NCBI GenBank assembly: GCA_039000515.1
Contig: JBCFYV010000935.1
Coordinates: 59,558,346-59,622,345 of the forward strand
DNA: 64,000 bases
Reading direction: 5' to 3'
Origin: Timema cristinae
Taxonomy: Eukaryota > Arthropoda > Insecta > Phasmatodea > Timematidae
Below the pieces are notes generated by a model that searched no databases, was not told where the DNA came from, and was given only the letters and a program-made list of their open reading frames with translations. The position numbers and the translations under genes are program-made. Of the stretch, positions 9,420 through 21,085 are shown one piece after another. Numbering within the stretch: position 1 is the stretch's first letter; each line of letters begins with the position of its first letter.

Positions 9420-10240
9420 AACAACAAAATAACTAGGCCCGGTCTCGTTCGACAATATAACTCGGTAAGTTAAACAAGTCAAATGTTTGTTCATAGGGTA
9501 CTTTGGGCCTTTCCCGGGATGTTCATTTTAAAAGAATAATGGGCGTCATCCAAGAGATGGGCGCCGTAGAATCGAGGGCGCTATAGGAAAGGCCGGGGGG
9601 GGGGGGGGTTGCTAGCGCCACCCATGCCCCGTCTGAGTTATCCGTTTATTTACACTGAGGAAGTCGAAAGGGAGGATTTAAACTTAGAGGAAGTGCCTGT
9701 TTACATTCGAGAATAAACCCAGGCAGTATCTATCAAAAGCAGGGATGGTGAAATCTTTCCGACCAATGTGCAGTTTATACTCCATATCGCCCTTCACCTA
9801 CAACCACTCAGCGTTTCAATAAGAAAAAGGAGAACGAAAATTACGAAACTTCTTATCTCAGGGTAGATAGAAAAGCTCATTGTTAGTTCTCAAATACCTT
9901 AAAATGTTCTGTTGTGAGCTTATCAAAAAACTACTGAGGGGGACTGGATTTAACTAGCTCAGGCTAGTGATGGGGGAGGGGGGTGGGAGCTTACTTTTGT
10001 AAATAAGCCAATGATCTTGCAATTTTCAACGCCTAAGGGTAAGTAAAATTTAATTAGAATCAAAAACCTTGAAAGTAGCACCTTCAATGAAAAATAGATA
10101 GTATATAACTTACATAATCTTTTCCATATTAGTTTGAAATACTTATGTTGTACGGTGTCCAAATAATATTGACTAGAAAAAATGATAGAGGCTTACCACT
10201 TTTTATTTTGTCGGTGCACTCACACTCGAATCGTGTTCAA
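9420..10240. other. No gene seen; G-run and faint SINE1 trace
   Basis: It contains a poly-G run at about 9596-9608 and, at 9632-9712, a weak minus-strand SINE1 tail trace (CTGAGTTATCCGTTTATTTA). I see no coding sequence. The 67-codon minus ORF at 9959-10162 has no recognisable features. Confidence 0.45.
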
Positions 10241-10257
10241 GTGACACCCAGATCTAT

Positions 10258-10480
10258 AGCGTCCCGCATCGGTGGGTGAAGGGCGTTTGTCTCGTCCTGT
10301 CTGGTTTGCCAGTTACGGGAAGGTCGGAGTTTGAATCTTGGCTGGGTGTATTAAAGTGGTTTTTATTTTACTGATTGGTTCCTTTACCCCTCCTACCCCC
10401 GCTACCCCACGGCCTTCTCCACTCCAAACACATACTGATACATTTATTCTAAATTTAGCCCCCCTCATCCTTCTCGATCT
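10258..10480 (+). mobile_element. Degenerate SINE1
   Basis: The head CATCGGTGGGTGAAGGGCGT, a B-box-like GAGTTTGAATCTTGGCTGGG and a middle with expanded C runs. The tail is eroded. Confidence 0.5.
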
Positions 10481-10603
10481 CGACAATTCGCTCTCTCTTT
10501 TGAGCAGTTAGGTATAGTAGGATTTTGGTAGAAAGGGCCTTTTAGAACTTAGAAAATTATTTTTACGACTAGCATTGATAACATTTTACTATATTACTAT
10601 TAC

Positions 10604-10855
10604 GCTTCTGTGGTTGAATGGCTTAAGGTGTTACTCTCGCAAAAGACTGGACTGTCGATGACGGGGAGATCGGGGTTCGAATCCCGGTCGGGTGTTTTGA
10701 AGATGGATATTTCCTAAATGGTTTCCCAATCTCCCTCCACTCAAATGTGGTTACGCTTCCTCTAGATTCAACCTTCCTGATCCTTAACACAATTAACTTT
10801 AGTCGTACATGTGTGTGTGTAGCCCGAATGGGTAGTAAGACGCGCTTCTAAAAAC
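10604..10855 (+). mobile_element. SINE1, full length
   Basis: The head CTTCTGTGGTTGAATGGCTT, B box GGGGTTCGAATCCCGGTCGG, middle CTCCCTCCACTCAAATGTGG and tail GCCCGAATGGGTAGTAAGAC ending CTTCTAAAAA are all present. It lies inside a region whose flanks resemble the R85 repeat. Confidence 0.85.
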
Positions 10856-10860
10856 CATTA

Positions 10861-10949
10861 TATGTGTTATTTTATCTGTATTGAAAATATATATCAAGAG
10901 TGACGCCTGCAGACTATGTGACTTGACGTATGAAAGTAAGTCTAGTGTA
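10861..10949 (+). repeat. R85 dispersed repeat, copy B
   Basis: Matches copy A in order: ATATATATCAAGAGTGACGC, CTGCAGACTATGTG, ACTTGACGTATGAAAGTAAG, TCTAGTG. It starts a few bases after the SINE1 tail. Confidence 0.6.
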
Positions 10950-11546
10950 TTTTCAAGCTTCAAGTTAAGGCTCTTTCTATGAAAATGGGACTGTACATCT
11001 AGTTCATACATTTTGATGTTAATATTTTTTCTCGGAAATGATGACATTCACAAAGAGAGAGAGATCACATTTCTTGTAGGCTAGTCGAGGCGCAGTGCTG
11101 CGCTCTTACGGCTCCATGGTGAAACTACACACACAGAGTCGGGTAAATTCCAAGCAGAAAGGGCTACAATACGCAAGTGAACCGGTTTTGAGGGATGGTC
11201 TGAGAGGTGGGTGGGTAATTTATAGTCTACCCTGTTGAAACAGTTTCCAACCCTTCGAAGGGAGAAGGGTTCAGCCCCTTGTTTTCTCTGTCTGCTCTCA
11301 AATGTTGGGCTATTGTATGCGTGGGTGGGGGGGGGGGGGGGTTGAATATTTCTACCACCCCTTACCCTCCTCCTGCCCACTCGCCTATAGACATTTCCTT
11401 GCATCCTATTATGTTCAAATTCAGTGAGAAAAATAGTTTTTTTTAAAAAAGGGTTTCCTATTGTGAAGCATTTTGGCGATTGATGTTGCGCCCCAATCCA
11501 AGGGTCCGGAACCAGACCATCATATCTCCATCAATATTCATATACC

Positions 11547-11790
11547 CGCTTCAGTGGTCAAACGGTATAATACGTCACTCTTCGCAATAAACTGGACTGA
11601 CGATGACGGTGAGATCAGGGTTCGAATCTCGGCCGGATATGTTGAGGTTGGGTTTTTCCCTCTTTCTCCACGCAAATGCGGGTAAACTACCTTTAAATTC
11701 TACCTTCCTCGTCCTTACCACATTAACGTAAATAGTACTAATAATGTGTGTAAATAAAACTGGTTGTAAGACGAGGTGCTAAAAAAACAC
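11547..11790 (+). mobile_element. SINE1, full length
   Basis: The head CGCTTCAGTGGTCAAACGGT, B box AGGGTTCGAATCTCGGCCGG, middle CTTTCTCCACGCAAATGCGG and tail ending GTAAGACGAGGTGCTAAAAA are intact in order. Confidence 0.85.
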
Positions 11791-11799
11791 ATTCAGTTT

Positions 11800-12239
11800 G
11801 GGGATATAGGTCACGGGTACATTTATAGTTGGGAAATATCAAATTTCAAACATAATTTTCAGTAGTCAATGGCGTTTGTGGAGTGTCGCCAGGATAAGCA
11901 AATTCGGTTTAAACTTGTACCCGGGAATTATTCTCTTCGCTCAGTAGAACACTCTTTGGTCAGGTATTCACGGAAATACACTCCCATTACGAGGTATGTA
12001 GGACAGAGATTAGGTACGATTGTCAAATTAGGGACAAAGAGGTTAGGAACATCACAGGCAAAGGGTTAGCAAGCCCTGTTTACCCTGGAAACAATCCACG
12101 ACACGATACTGTCTGTAAAAACCCCGTCTTCAAGGCCATGTTGCTGGAAAGTAATTGTCTGAGCGGTAACAAGTACAATCAATTATTTACTATATGACTT
12201 TGCTGTTGGTTAGCTCGGTAACAAATTGAAATTTAAACT
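11800..12239. other. No gene seen
   Basis: The + strand ORF at 11869-12069 (66 codons) has no domain or signal that I recognise. Nothing else is supported. Confidence 0.4.
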
Positions 12240-14260
12240 CGAAGTCAATTTCCGGAGCTGACGCACAGTGGGGCCAAATCCCATAAAGCTGACCAAAATC
12301 GAAAGCTTTTTTTCACTTTGGGTGAAACTTGTACGCGGGGGTTTTTTGGGATCGCTGAGTACGAATCCGAAACCAAAGTTTGAAAAATCAAAGTGATGGT
12401 TCTAATATGAACCACTTATATAACTAGAAAAAACTTTTTATTTAGGCTAAATTTTAAATTCTGCCATTTTCAATGACCGTAATTAAAATTTGAATTTTAA
12501 ATAACAATAGAAAAAGAAAGCTTGAGAATATTATAAAATTCTAATATCTGAGTATAAAGTTACTATAGAAAAACTATTTCTAATGTTTGGTTATTATTAA
12601 ATTATTAAAGTTATTAACATTGAAAGGTACTTAAATTAAATGTGTAATTGTTTATGAAAAAGGTAGTTAGTGCACTCAAAAGAAAAAGTCAAAATTAAAT
12701 CTGGGACTTTCTTTACTTACTCTAATATTTGCCGCAATTAATAATAATGCTTCTGGTAGCAACATTTTTTTTTCTCTCTAGGTAATTCGTGCAAACTAGA
12801 AATACTTGGATCGGATGTTAATAGTAAGAATAAAAAAAAGGTCTCCCACTTTTTTTCACTCGGAAACATTTTCTTGCAAATCTTCTCTGAACTTTTTAAT
12901 ATAGATACTTATTACTAGACTCTTGAGCGTCCTCGGGAATTTGTTTTATTACAAAAACTTGCACCAACAGCAGGTTAGCAGCTATTAACGGCAGATTTTT
13001 GTTGTTTTCATTAATTTAATAGTTGAATCTACAACCTTGAATATGTCAGAACTCTATAGAACTCATAAACTTTTCTCTACGTTTAAAAAAAAAATTCTTG
13101 CAATTTTATGTTCATTTTTGTACAAATCATTTGTTTATTGATATCACGTAAATTATTACTATACCTTTTGTAATATGTGATGATATTCCTCTAACTTCCA
13201 GTTGTCGAATCCCAATTTTTTAGATTTGAAATTGATTTAATTTTATAGTTTTGGCGTCCTCTTGAATAAACCGTTAAGAATTCAGCTCCGAACATGACAC
13301 GTCTTGCTCGAGCTAGGGTCACTTTTGAACTGGAATGTAATAAATAGCAAGTATAAGAGACATAATCCTCTCTTGTCTAGAATTTGAACCTCGAATATTA
13401 CTCAAACTAACCCACCACTTCAAATCCCCGAAATCGAAACTTCATTTTACGACTTTTGTCCAGGTTTTTTGATGTGGACGATAGTCTTAGACCAGTTGTA
13501 ATGTTCCAATCATTTATTTTAAGGCACACTCATCAAACATATTCGTACTTTCTCAAAGTTTGTGATAGAATTTTCAAAAATGGGTTATCAGTAAGTTTTG
13601 CTCATAAAAACAACATAATTTTGATACTAATATGAATCACTCTCCTTAGTTATAAATTTTGAGCAAAATTCGCTATAGTATTTTATTTTTGTTTACATCT
13701 TTTCAAAAATCAGTTATTGGTAAAATATTCACAAATTATTTTTTTTAAACAAACACACAATATTATTTATCATATAAACCATTTTGTAGATTCCCATTCT
13801 AAACAAAAAATTTTTTTTTACAATTTTCCTAAAATTCAAATTTTCAAAATTTAGTCGTCAGTATCCTTAGACGAATTTCTTATCGAAGAAATACAAGTTT
13901 TTATTGTTCTTTTTCATGTCAAAGCACCCTATAAATATATATTTTAAACAAAATAATTGGAAACCATTTTCGAAACATTTCAAATTCTCAAAAATTAAGT
14001 CATCAGTAAACTACCCTTGATTAAGAGGCGAAACTTTTTTTAAAAAAAGTCCTGAGGGATGACCATATAATATCTAAATATCAAGTTTGAACAAAATCCG
14101 TCAATAAATGTGGCCTCTATTCCTAACAGACAGAAATACTTGCAAGAACCTCGTTTTTTTTTTTTTTTTTTTTCCCCCGTTCAGGGGCAAATGAAACGTC
14201 AAAATTCACCTTAATCTAGAGGATGGAAATTTTCACCATTACAATCCTTTCTCTTTATGA
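12240..14260 (+). repeat. Old AT-rich repeat-derived tract
   Basis: It begins with TGACGCACAGTGGGGCCAAA and GGGATCGCTGAGTACGAATC, wording that resembles widespread arthropod DNA repeats. It continues with recurring modules such as GGTTATCAGTAA, CAGTTATTGGTAA, TTAGTCGTCAGTA and AAGTCATCAGTAA at intervals of about 150-170 bp. No ORF over 60 codons exists across about 2 kb. The class is unknown to me. Confidence 0.45.
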
Positions 14261-14894
14261 TAAAATAAAAAAAAAAGGATCCCACGCATCAAACTTTTAA
14301 GATGTGTTTTACCTAGACTTCTAAATTTTAATTTTCTCTTTCCTTTATCTTTTGTCCCTCTCTATCAATATCCCTTCTTTCTTTCTCTCTCTCTCTCTTA
14401 TTACTGAACCTTCTTGAGGACGATAAAGTAAAGTAATAGCCGAGAAACAAAATGATTTATTGAGAAGTCGCTAGCTGCCAAATTCTTTACATTTGTCTGG
14501 ACAGAAAATGTCTGTTTATGTTGATACTTTAAGTGGGGGCTGGAGTGTATTTTATAAAAAGAAAAACGAATGGGGTCGTCTTTCTTTTGAGAAAAGCTGG
14601 GCGTAAGTTCGTTATAAGTGTTTACATGAATGAAGATTTATTTCAGTGGAACTTCAAAAAGTTTAAAGAAAATTGAGAGAGAAATAATTTGGAGGGTTGG
14701 AGAGGGCTTTATTTCGTAGAGAAAAGTTTATAGGTGTCAAAAAGTTTCTGAGTTATAGGATGATGAAACACCGCCCAGAGGGGAGTGTTGGCATCCACGG
14801 ATAGTGTACCCGACAGCGAGGTGTTACAATAGTTACAAATAAAATAGTAGTTATTTTTAATGCTGGTACAGGTGAGCAATATTGGGATCATCTG

Positions 14895-15010
14895 GTCTTG
14901 TTTATTGGTGGTAAATAGGTCAGGGTTCTAGTCCTGGCTTAATGAAGCGAGGATAATTTTTCATTGTTTTCCCACTCGCTTGCCACGCAAATTCAACCAC
15001 GTTTCTTTGG
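14895..15010 (+). mobile_element. SINE1 fragment
   Basis: TCAGGGTTCTAGTCCTGGCT (B box) followed by TTTTCCCACTCGCTTGCCAC and GCAAATTCAACCACGTTTC. Head and tail are missing. It abuts a minus-strand SINE1. Confidence 0.5.
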
Positions 15011-15024
15011 AAAAAAATTTTTTT

Positions 15025-15247
15025 TAGCACAGCGTATAAGTTGTACGCATATGTAGTCGTTATGCTCATGGTTTTAGGGACAAGGGAGGTTATATTTATA
15101 TGAAGTGTACCTACATTTGCGTGGCGAGAGAATGGGAAAAACCACCTTCAGTACACCTGACCGAGATTCGAACCTCGATCTTCCAGTCATTGGCAGTCTA
15201 GTCAAACATGAAATTAGCGCTTTAGACCATGTGGCACCGAAGTGGCT
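15025..15247 (-). mobile_element. SINE1, minus strand
   Basis: The reverse complement has the head GCCACTTCGGTGCCACATGG, B box GAGGTTCGAATCTCGGTCAG and CTCGCCACGCAAATGTAGGT. The tail lies at the left end. It is directly followed by a long hairpin. Confidence 0.85.
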
Positions 15248-15435
15248 GTAAAGTAATTGATGTATCATGTATGGGCCTGGAGCTAAGTATAGCTAGGCAT
15301 TCATATCAGGTTTACACATATATGTATTATATTAGAATTATTGTTAATTTTATAATTATTTAATTGTGCACACTTGATATGAATGCCTAGCTATACATAG
15401 TTCCAGCCCCATACATGATACATCAATTACTTTAC
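15248..15435. mobile_element. Hairpin MITE with about 60-bp arms
   Basis: The left arm GTAAAGTAATTGATGTATCA...GGGCCTGGAGCTAAGTATAG...CTAGGCATTCATATCA is the near-perfect reverse complement of TGATATGAATGCCTAGCTAT...ACATAGTTCCAGCCCCATAC...ATGATACATCAATTACTTTAC. The loop is about 60 bp and AT-rich, and nothing is encoded. Confidence 0.85.
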
Positions 15436-15439
15436 TTTA

Positions 15440-16250
15440 ACAATGTTACACAAAAAGCACCAGAGAAAGGGTTAGACCCTTTATGACTCGTGAATTGTAA
15501 TGATTTGAAATCATTGAATCACTATTTATAGCTAATAGCTATACACTTTTTTAATCATGCAATAAAATGCTAATTGTTGAATGACCTTAATCATGGTGTA
15601 AGAATAAGATGGATTATCCGATTTTTTTAAATTTGGCTTTTAACTTTTTTTTAACTACATACTTTGTGGGGCAACCAAAATAAGTCTTGCTGGACGTATC
15701 CGACTCTCGGGCCACCAGTTAGGTACCCCTTGCTATACATCTTCTGTGACTTGACAACAACACTTCTACTGAATCTCCTCGAATCTAATTCTAACTCGAC
15801 ACGCACAAACTAAACTAAACTAAAACAAACAAAAATCTTCCCTCTTGCCTCTGGTTATATAAATATTAATTATTTTGATTTGGTTTCCCGCCATTTATAT
15901 GCGTACGAAGAAATTACTCCATGGATTGCCTCTCATTGTGAACGCAACCCAATTTGTATTTGGGGCGGGTACGGAAGGAACCGCGGGGAGGGGGAGGGTG
16001 TAAGAAGGGGGTATTGAAGGTGTTAAGTCTAGGAATACGTCTTGCTACGGATGGAAACATGACCCCCTTCTACAGTTCAGGAATAGCTCTTTGCCACAAC
16101 CACGCACTTGAGTCGGCTTTTCTTGATGACTGAGCGAAAAGGGCATAAGGGACGACCACTACTTGACGGGCGATCAACGTGAGGGCATTTATTTGGTTTC
16201 AAATTTGAACCCATCATAGTGTTACGTAACACGGATCTAATGTTGGAAAA
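15440..16250. other. No gene seen
   Basis: It includes a TAAACTAAACTAAA short repeat near 15810 and G-rich runs near 15990. The minus-strand 100-codon ORF ending at 16379 runs into the SINE1b and is not a gene. Confidence 0.45.
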
Positions 16251-16251
16251 A

Positions 16252-16527
16252 CCCGCCTCGGTGGCGTAGTTAGCTAACGCGCTGGTTTCGTGTTGAGCTA
16301 GACTGCTGAGGACGGGAAGATCGAGGTTTGAATCTCGCTTGGGTGAATTGAGGGTGATTTTTCTTAAATGGTTGTCCATTCTTTCTCAACGCAAGTGCGG
16401 GTTCACTTCCTTCATATTCAACCTTCCCAATTACTAAACCATTAGCGTAATTAGGTACTTAAGAGTATAACCTGAACGTTTAATTAGACTCGGGGCTAAG
16501 TATTATTAATATTATTATTATTATTAT
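16252..16527 (+). mobile_element. SINE1b (variant head)
   Basis: The head CCTCGGTGGCGTAGTTAGCT...GCGCTGGTTTCGTGTTGAGC...GACTGCTGAGGACGGGAAG differs from SINE1 (CTACTCTCGCAGTAGACTAG). Body and tail are the SINE1 type. The tail ends in (TTA)n rather than A. It marks a second tRNA-like head used with the same body. Confidence 0.8.
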
Positions 16528-16697
16528 GTTGGAAAATTAATATTACTGTTCATGTTTTCATCGTTAGTAAATATTCTTGTAAATAACTTCCATTCCTGAG
16601 CTTATTAAGGCTGAATCCCTTTTTATAGTCAAACAGCTTCACTGTGAAATATTAACATTCACTCTTGATGGGGAAAGTTTTTTTATTTTAGCACCGC

Positions 16698-17340
16698 GCA
16701 GTGGCGGCTCGTAGCTAAAATTAGTGGGGGTGCTGCTCAAGAAAAATTTTAGTCTTTGTTTTAAAATTGTGTAAAAGGGATAAAACCCGGTATAAAAAGA
16801 AAATTTATTCGAGAATTTGATAAAATCTTAACAAAAAAAACCAAACTTTTCTACTTACTCTAACTTAAATTGTTACAGTTCAAGCTTGATCTATTCATTT
16901 AAAAATTAAATCCATTCTTCTTGTTTTAATTTGCGTAAAAAGTTCATTAATTTTCTCCTTGATCTGTGGATGACAATTGAGGAAATTTTTCTCCATTGAA
17001 AGTACTGCAAGCGAATTTAGTCTTTCTGTTAAATAAAATAATCGAAAAAATGAATCAAATAGAATAGCTGGAAGCAGAATAATAATCTAACTCTACACTC
17101 TTCTACACTTTATCACATTCAAGAATATAGTACAAGGTTTTTAAGCACAACACAAGCTGAGTAAAAAAAACTTCCTTCCACCATCACGCCAAAGTCGGCA
17201 CTGCGAGAGCAACAGTGCTCTCTCTACCTGACAATCACGCCTTCCTCCCCACTACCCCTCCTATATGCGCATGCGCACAGCAGTCAAACACCACGTCGCT
17301 GGCACTGTGAGCACACAGTTCCATACAAAGATTTTTGTAT
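16698..17340. mobile_element. Possible nonautonomous DNA transposon (one end seen)
   Basis: CAGTGGCGGCTCGTAGCTAA followed by AGTGGGGGTGCTGCTC resembles a common eukaryotic DNA-transposon terminus. I could not find a convincing matching right end. The interior is AT-rich and noncoding. Confidence 0.3.
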
Positions 17341-17373
17341 ATTTTTCATAAACTGGGGGATGGCTACTAAAGT

Positions 17374-17442
17374 ACTGTCATCGGCAGTCTAGTCTATTGC
17401 GAGAATAGCCCCTTAGACCATGCGGCCACCGAAGTGGTTTAG
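17374..17442 (-). mobile_element. SINE1 head only, minus strand
   Basis: CATCGGCAGTCTAGTCTATT, AGACCATGCGGCCACCGAAG. Only the tRNA-like 5' part remains, which is unusual because SINEs are normally truncated at the 5' end. Confidence 0.7.
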
Positions 17443-17642
17443 GGGAAAGTTATAACGTAGGTTGGAGAGAGAGAGAGTGGAGGGGTTTCAGGCTAAATTT
17501 CTACTTTGTGTTACATGGGAAGGAGGATAAGAAAAAATAACATAAAAAACTGTATGCAGCGATTACCCTTAGAATAATTCAATCTTATAACTGATTTACA
17601 AAATAGATGGGCCTTTTATGAATCAATAATACAATACGACAC

Positions 17643-17825
17643 TTTAGTTCAGTTGATATCGTGTCTCTTCACTAGGCTAAGAGTTCCAGGCTCGATTCCC
17701 GGCATGGACGAAACATTTTTGAAATGTGGGTTTCTCCTCTCACAGTGATTAATTAACAGACTGGGGTTGGGTGTTGTGTCATTGGGTGGCAATATTTATG
17801 GGCCCATTTGCCAGATATTACTAAT
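17643..17825 (+). mobile_element. SINE5-like element
   Basis: The tRNA-like head is TTCAGTTGATATCGTGTCTC with B box GCTCGATTCCCGGCATGG. The body GAAATGTGGGTTTCTCCTCT, CACAGTGATTAATTAACAGA and GGTTGGGTGTTGTGTC matches, in reverse orientation, the elements at 56205 and 58795. Confidence 0.6.
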
Positions 17826-17827
17826 TA

Positions 17828-17900
17828 GATGGCCACCCTCTTGGTCTAACTGCTGCTAATCTAAAGGTCCCGGGTTCGATTCCCGGATGTACTGTAGGCA
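17828..17900 (+). mobile_element. tRNA-like SINE head
   Basis: GGCCACCCTCTTGGTCTAAC, then GGTCCCGGGTTCGATTCCCG. It has A- and B-box-like blocks at tRNA spacing. The cloverleaf is not convincing enough to call a true tRNA gene, so it is probably the head of another SINE. Confidence 0.45.
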
Positions 17901-18434
17901 CTTTTTTCATAAGGGGAATTGTTCCTTTGTTCACTATGGCATGGTTAGTAAAATATAAGTTTTAAAAAACAATCTGGAAACTTTATGTACAATTTCTACA
18001 CCATAACAAAACTTTTACAAGCTAGCTTGGTGACTTCCATTTCAATTTAACTCGTGGTGACTCATATCATCAGGTGAATAACAGTTTTCAAAGTTACCTG
18101 TCAAGTTCAGGCAAAGGCCTCATTAGTGGCGAAATAAGCTTAGGCAACTCCTGTCCCCTTCATTTAGTTGCTCTCCAAAACAATTTCCTCGTCAAGATGT
18201 TGATGAGAAATCTTGGACATCTCAGGTTTTATTGCAGGGGGGGGGGGGGGTGAGAAGGGGTTAGAGGATAGCGTGAGCTGCTTACATTTTGGTTTTTAAT
18301 AGCCTTCCATCACGAAACCATTCCTCGATATTTTCTCCCTCCCGCTGTTATTTGTGTAAAGGATGCATTCACACACCCCTCCCCCCCCCCTACACTCGAT
18401 GGGTACACCTCGTTCACCAGCAATAAGGTCACAT

Positions 18435-19000
18435 CTCAGTCCAGGGGTGTCAAACTCCGGAACTGAAAGCGACCATATCATAGGTAAATATTTATTTTAC
18501 CTCTGGCCCTAACATTTAAAGGTATATTAATTATTAGTTTATATACCAACAAATAACGGATGATAAAAATTAGATTTCAGATACAAAATGATAAAATAAA
18601 TAATAAAACCTTGTGTATTGTAATAATTATGTTTTAAATATGAACATAAATTGAACACTTTTTAATGGGCAAATTTATTAATTTTTAACTAAAATATATT
18701 TATACTAATATAAAGGTATTATGATAATATATTCATATTCCCTGATCAAATATTATGCTTGAAAATATTCAAAATATATTCTGCATTCAAGTATTGAAAT
18801 CTATAATAGTTATACATTATTTTATAGATCACAAACCTTTAAATATCAGTTTTGAAACAATATTGCTTACTCACAAAATCAGAAATTATCTTCTAAATTG
18901 TGTTTTGGTATTCCAATGATGAAAATATATTCATAAACTATGATATTATTTTAATATATTTGTTTTATTGTCGGGGTGAAAGCTCTTGCCGTAGTTATTC
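18435..19000. other. AT-rich tract starting with a hAT-like end
   Basis: CCAGGGGTGTCAAACTCCGG at 18440-18459 resembles a common hAT transposon terminus. The following 500 bp are very AT-rich with no ORF. I found no matching right end. Confidence 0.3.
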
Positions 19001-19167
19001 CTTTCAGTGTTTGTGACGGGCACCTTACATTTCCTTATCACAGTCGACAACAAATCACTCGTATCCATATTTGTATACTCACCTCCCCTCGACCCCTCCT
19101 CGCAACCAATAAGAACTCCCACAGTGAAAACCTACTTATACGGAGGCTGTAATAACCAACGATTCAA

Positions 19168-19440
19168 TTATTATTACCGCGTCTTACTACCCGTTCAGGT
19201 TATACGCACTTACGCTAATGTGTAATGGTAGGGTGATTGTGAGATGAAATGTAGGACCTACAGTTTAACGTGGGATCCGAACCACGGTGGAGGCCTGGCA
19301 TTCCCCACATTCACAAGATGTCTAGTCAGAGGTGAAGGAAGGGTTTGGTAATCAGATAAATCTGTAATAGGACCTAAGATTGAACCCCGGACCCCAGCAC
19401 AGAAGTCCGACACCTTACCCCTAGACCACCAGGTCACCCA
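19168..19440 (-). mobile_element. SINE2, minus strand
   Basis: The complete order in reverse complement is GGTGACCTGGTGGTCTAGGG at the right, then body, then ACCTGAACGGGTAGTAAGAC and (TAA)n at the left. Confidence 0.9.
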
Positions 19441-19444
19441 AGAC

Positions 19445-20510
19445 GAACAAAGTATGTCTTCCCGGTTATCTCGTAGACGAAATTCGTGTTGAGATAGGGC
19501 TAGGTTAGTTGGGTCAGAACTGGAGTGAACTAATAGGAAAATCAAGAAAGTGGAATCGGGAGTTAATCAAAATCAAATACAAGTGTTCCTGGCTTATTGA
19601 AGACAAAATCTTCAGTGTCATTGAAGAAAGAAAAAAAATGCTTATCTCGGGATTTCAACTACACATCGTATTAGGTTTCCAGCACTGCAAGTTCCATTTC
19701 ACCCATTCTACGATCAACCACACTAAGACAGTCAACATCTATAGGTCGTTACAACACGCAGTGTTTCTGCACATAACGACGTAAGTTTATTTGTTGAAAC
19801 ATTGCTGCTGTTCGGTTAGTAATCTATATTATTTCCTCAGTTTTTAATTTCAATTTTCAGTTCCATGATTATGGTACGCCATTCACAGTACCGAAACATG
19901 TCGGGTTAGTGAAGTTCCGGTAAACTCCAGCTCACACCGGAAAACTGGAAGGAGTACAGGGATAAAAAAAACACACACAGATAAGACTTAGATAATATTA
20001 AAAACTCAAAACCAACTTTTATGTAAATTACTTGGTCACTAAAACAGTTTAAACTAACCAACTTTTCATATATGGTGTAATATATTTTAACTTGGTATTT
20101 TAAATTGTCCTTTATTTTAACTTATTTTTAAACTGTTTGTATTGTTAAGATGTTTTACTCTAAATCCACTGTGAATGTTCAGTTCATAGTTATTATGTCG
20201 TGGTGATATTTTGTATGTTTTGACTCATATCACAACAACGCACCAATGTAAACATATATTACCAAATTACACCAACTTCTTATAAGGGAAAATTATAATG
20301 CGATTTATATACAATATTTTAAAGGTTAACTAAACAATTTAATTCATACTTGCATTTATTAAATTACAATAATATCCATGTCGTAAACTTATTACCATAA
20401 CCAGTATTTAAATAGGAATCCACCTGGAGAAATTTGGTGCCATGCCCCTTAGTGAAGTTGCCCGCATCACAGCGCTGCAGGAATGGTGGTGGAGCCTATA
20501 TTTATTTTAT
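19445..20510. other. No gene seen
   Basis: The 91-codon + ORF at 19509-19784 shows no recognisable domain. The remainder is AT-rich. Confidence 0.45.
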
Positions 20511-20517
20511 TTTTTAT

Positions 20518-20761
20518 TTTAGCACTGAGTCTCTACTTCCTTTTCAGGTTGTACGCCTATGTACTAATTACACTAATGGGTTATTGATTAGGGAGGCTTA
20601 ATTTAGAGGAAGTGCACTTGCATTTGCGTGAAGGTAGAGTGGAAAACCCATTTTGGACAAAACCTCGGTGTAATCGACCAGATCGAGCCCTGATCTTCCC
20701 GTCACTGGCGGTATAGTCTAAAATGAGACTAGCGCGTTAGGCTACGCGGCCACCGAAGCTG
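20518..20761 (-). mobile_element. SINE1, minus strand (left member of inverted pair)
   Basis: The reverse complement gives the head GCTTCGGTGGCCGCGTAGCC, a B-box region with GATCAGGGCTCGATCTGG, CACGCAAATGCAAGTGCACT and a tail ending near AGTGCTAAAA. A + strand copy follows 75 bp to the right. Confidence 0.8.
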
Positions 20762-20835
20762 GTGTGAAGCCAAAAGGCACTAAGTTAGTTTACGCCAAAA
20801 GTGTTTATCATTGTTGTTTTATGACATTGGATATT

Positions 20836-21085
20836 ACCACTTCGGTAACCACGTGGTCTAACGTGCTACTTCCTGTTATACTAGGCTGCCAAAGATGCAG
20901 AGATCGAGGTTTTATTCCTGTCGGGTGCACTGAAGGGATTTTTCTAAATGTGTTTACACTCTCGTTTCACGTAAATGTGGGTGCAATTCCTATCAATTAA
21001 ACTTTCCTACTTCCTAAACCATTAGTTTAATTGTACAAAAGCGTATAATCCGAACGGGTAGTAAGATGCGGTGCTAAAAAAAATT
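20836..21085 (+). mobile_element. SINE1, plus strand (right member of inverted pair)
   Basis: The head CACTTCGGTAACCACGTGGT, diverged B box GAGGTTTTATTCCTGTCGG, and tail ATCCGAACGGGTAGTAAGAT then GCGGTGCTAAAAA. With the copy at 20518 it could fold a transcript into a duplex of about 240 bp. Confidence 0.85.

Noticed and set aside
16698..17340. Confident assignment to a named DNA-transposon superfamily
   Set aside because: Only one terminus looks familiar. No matching inverted end or target duplication was found.
17828..17900. Functional tRNA gene
   Set aside because: A- and B-box-like blocks are present but I could not pair a full cloverleaf. SINE heads of the same type abound nearby.
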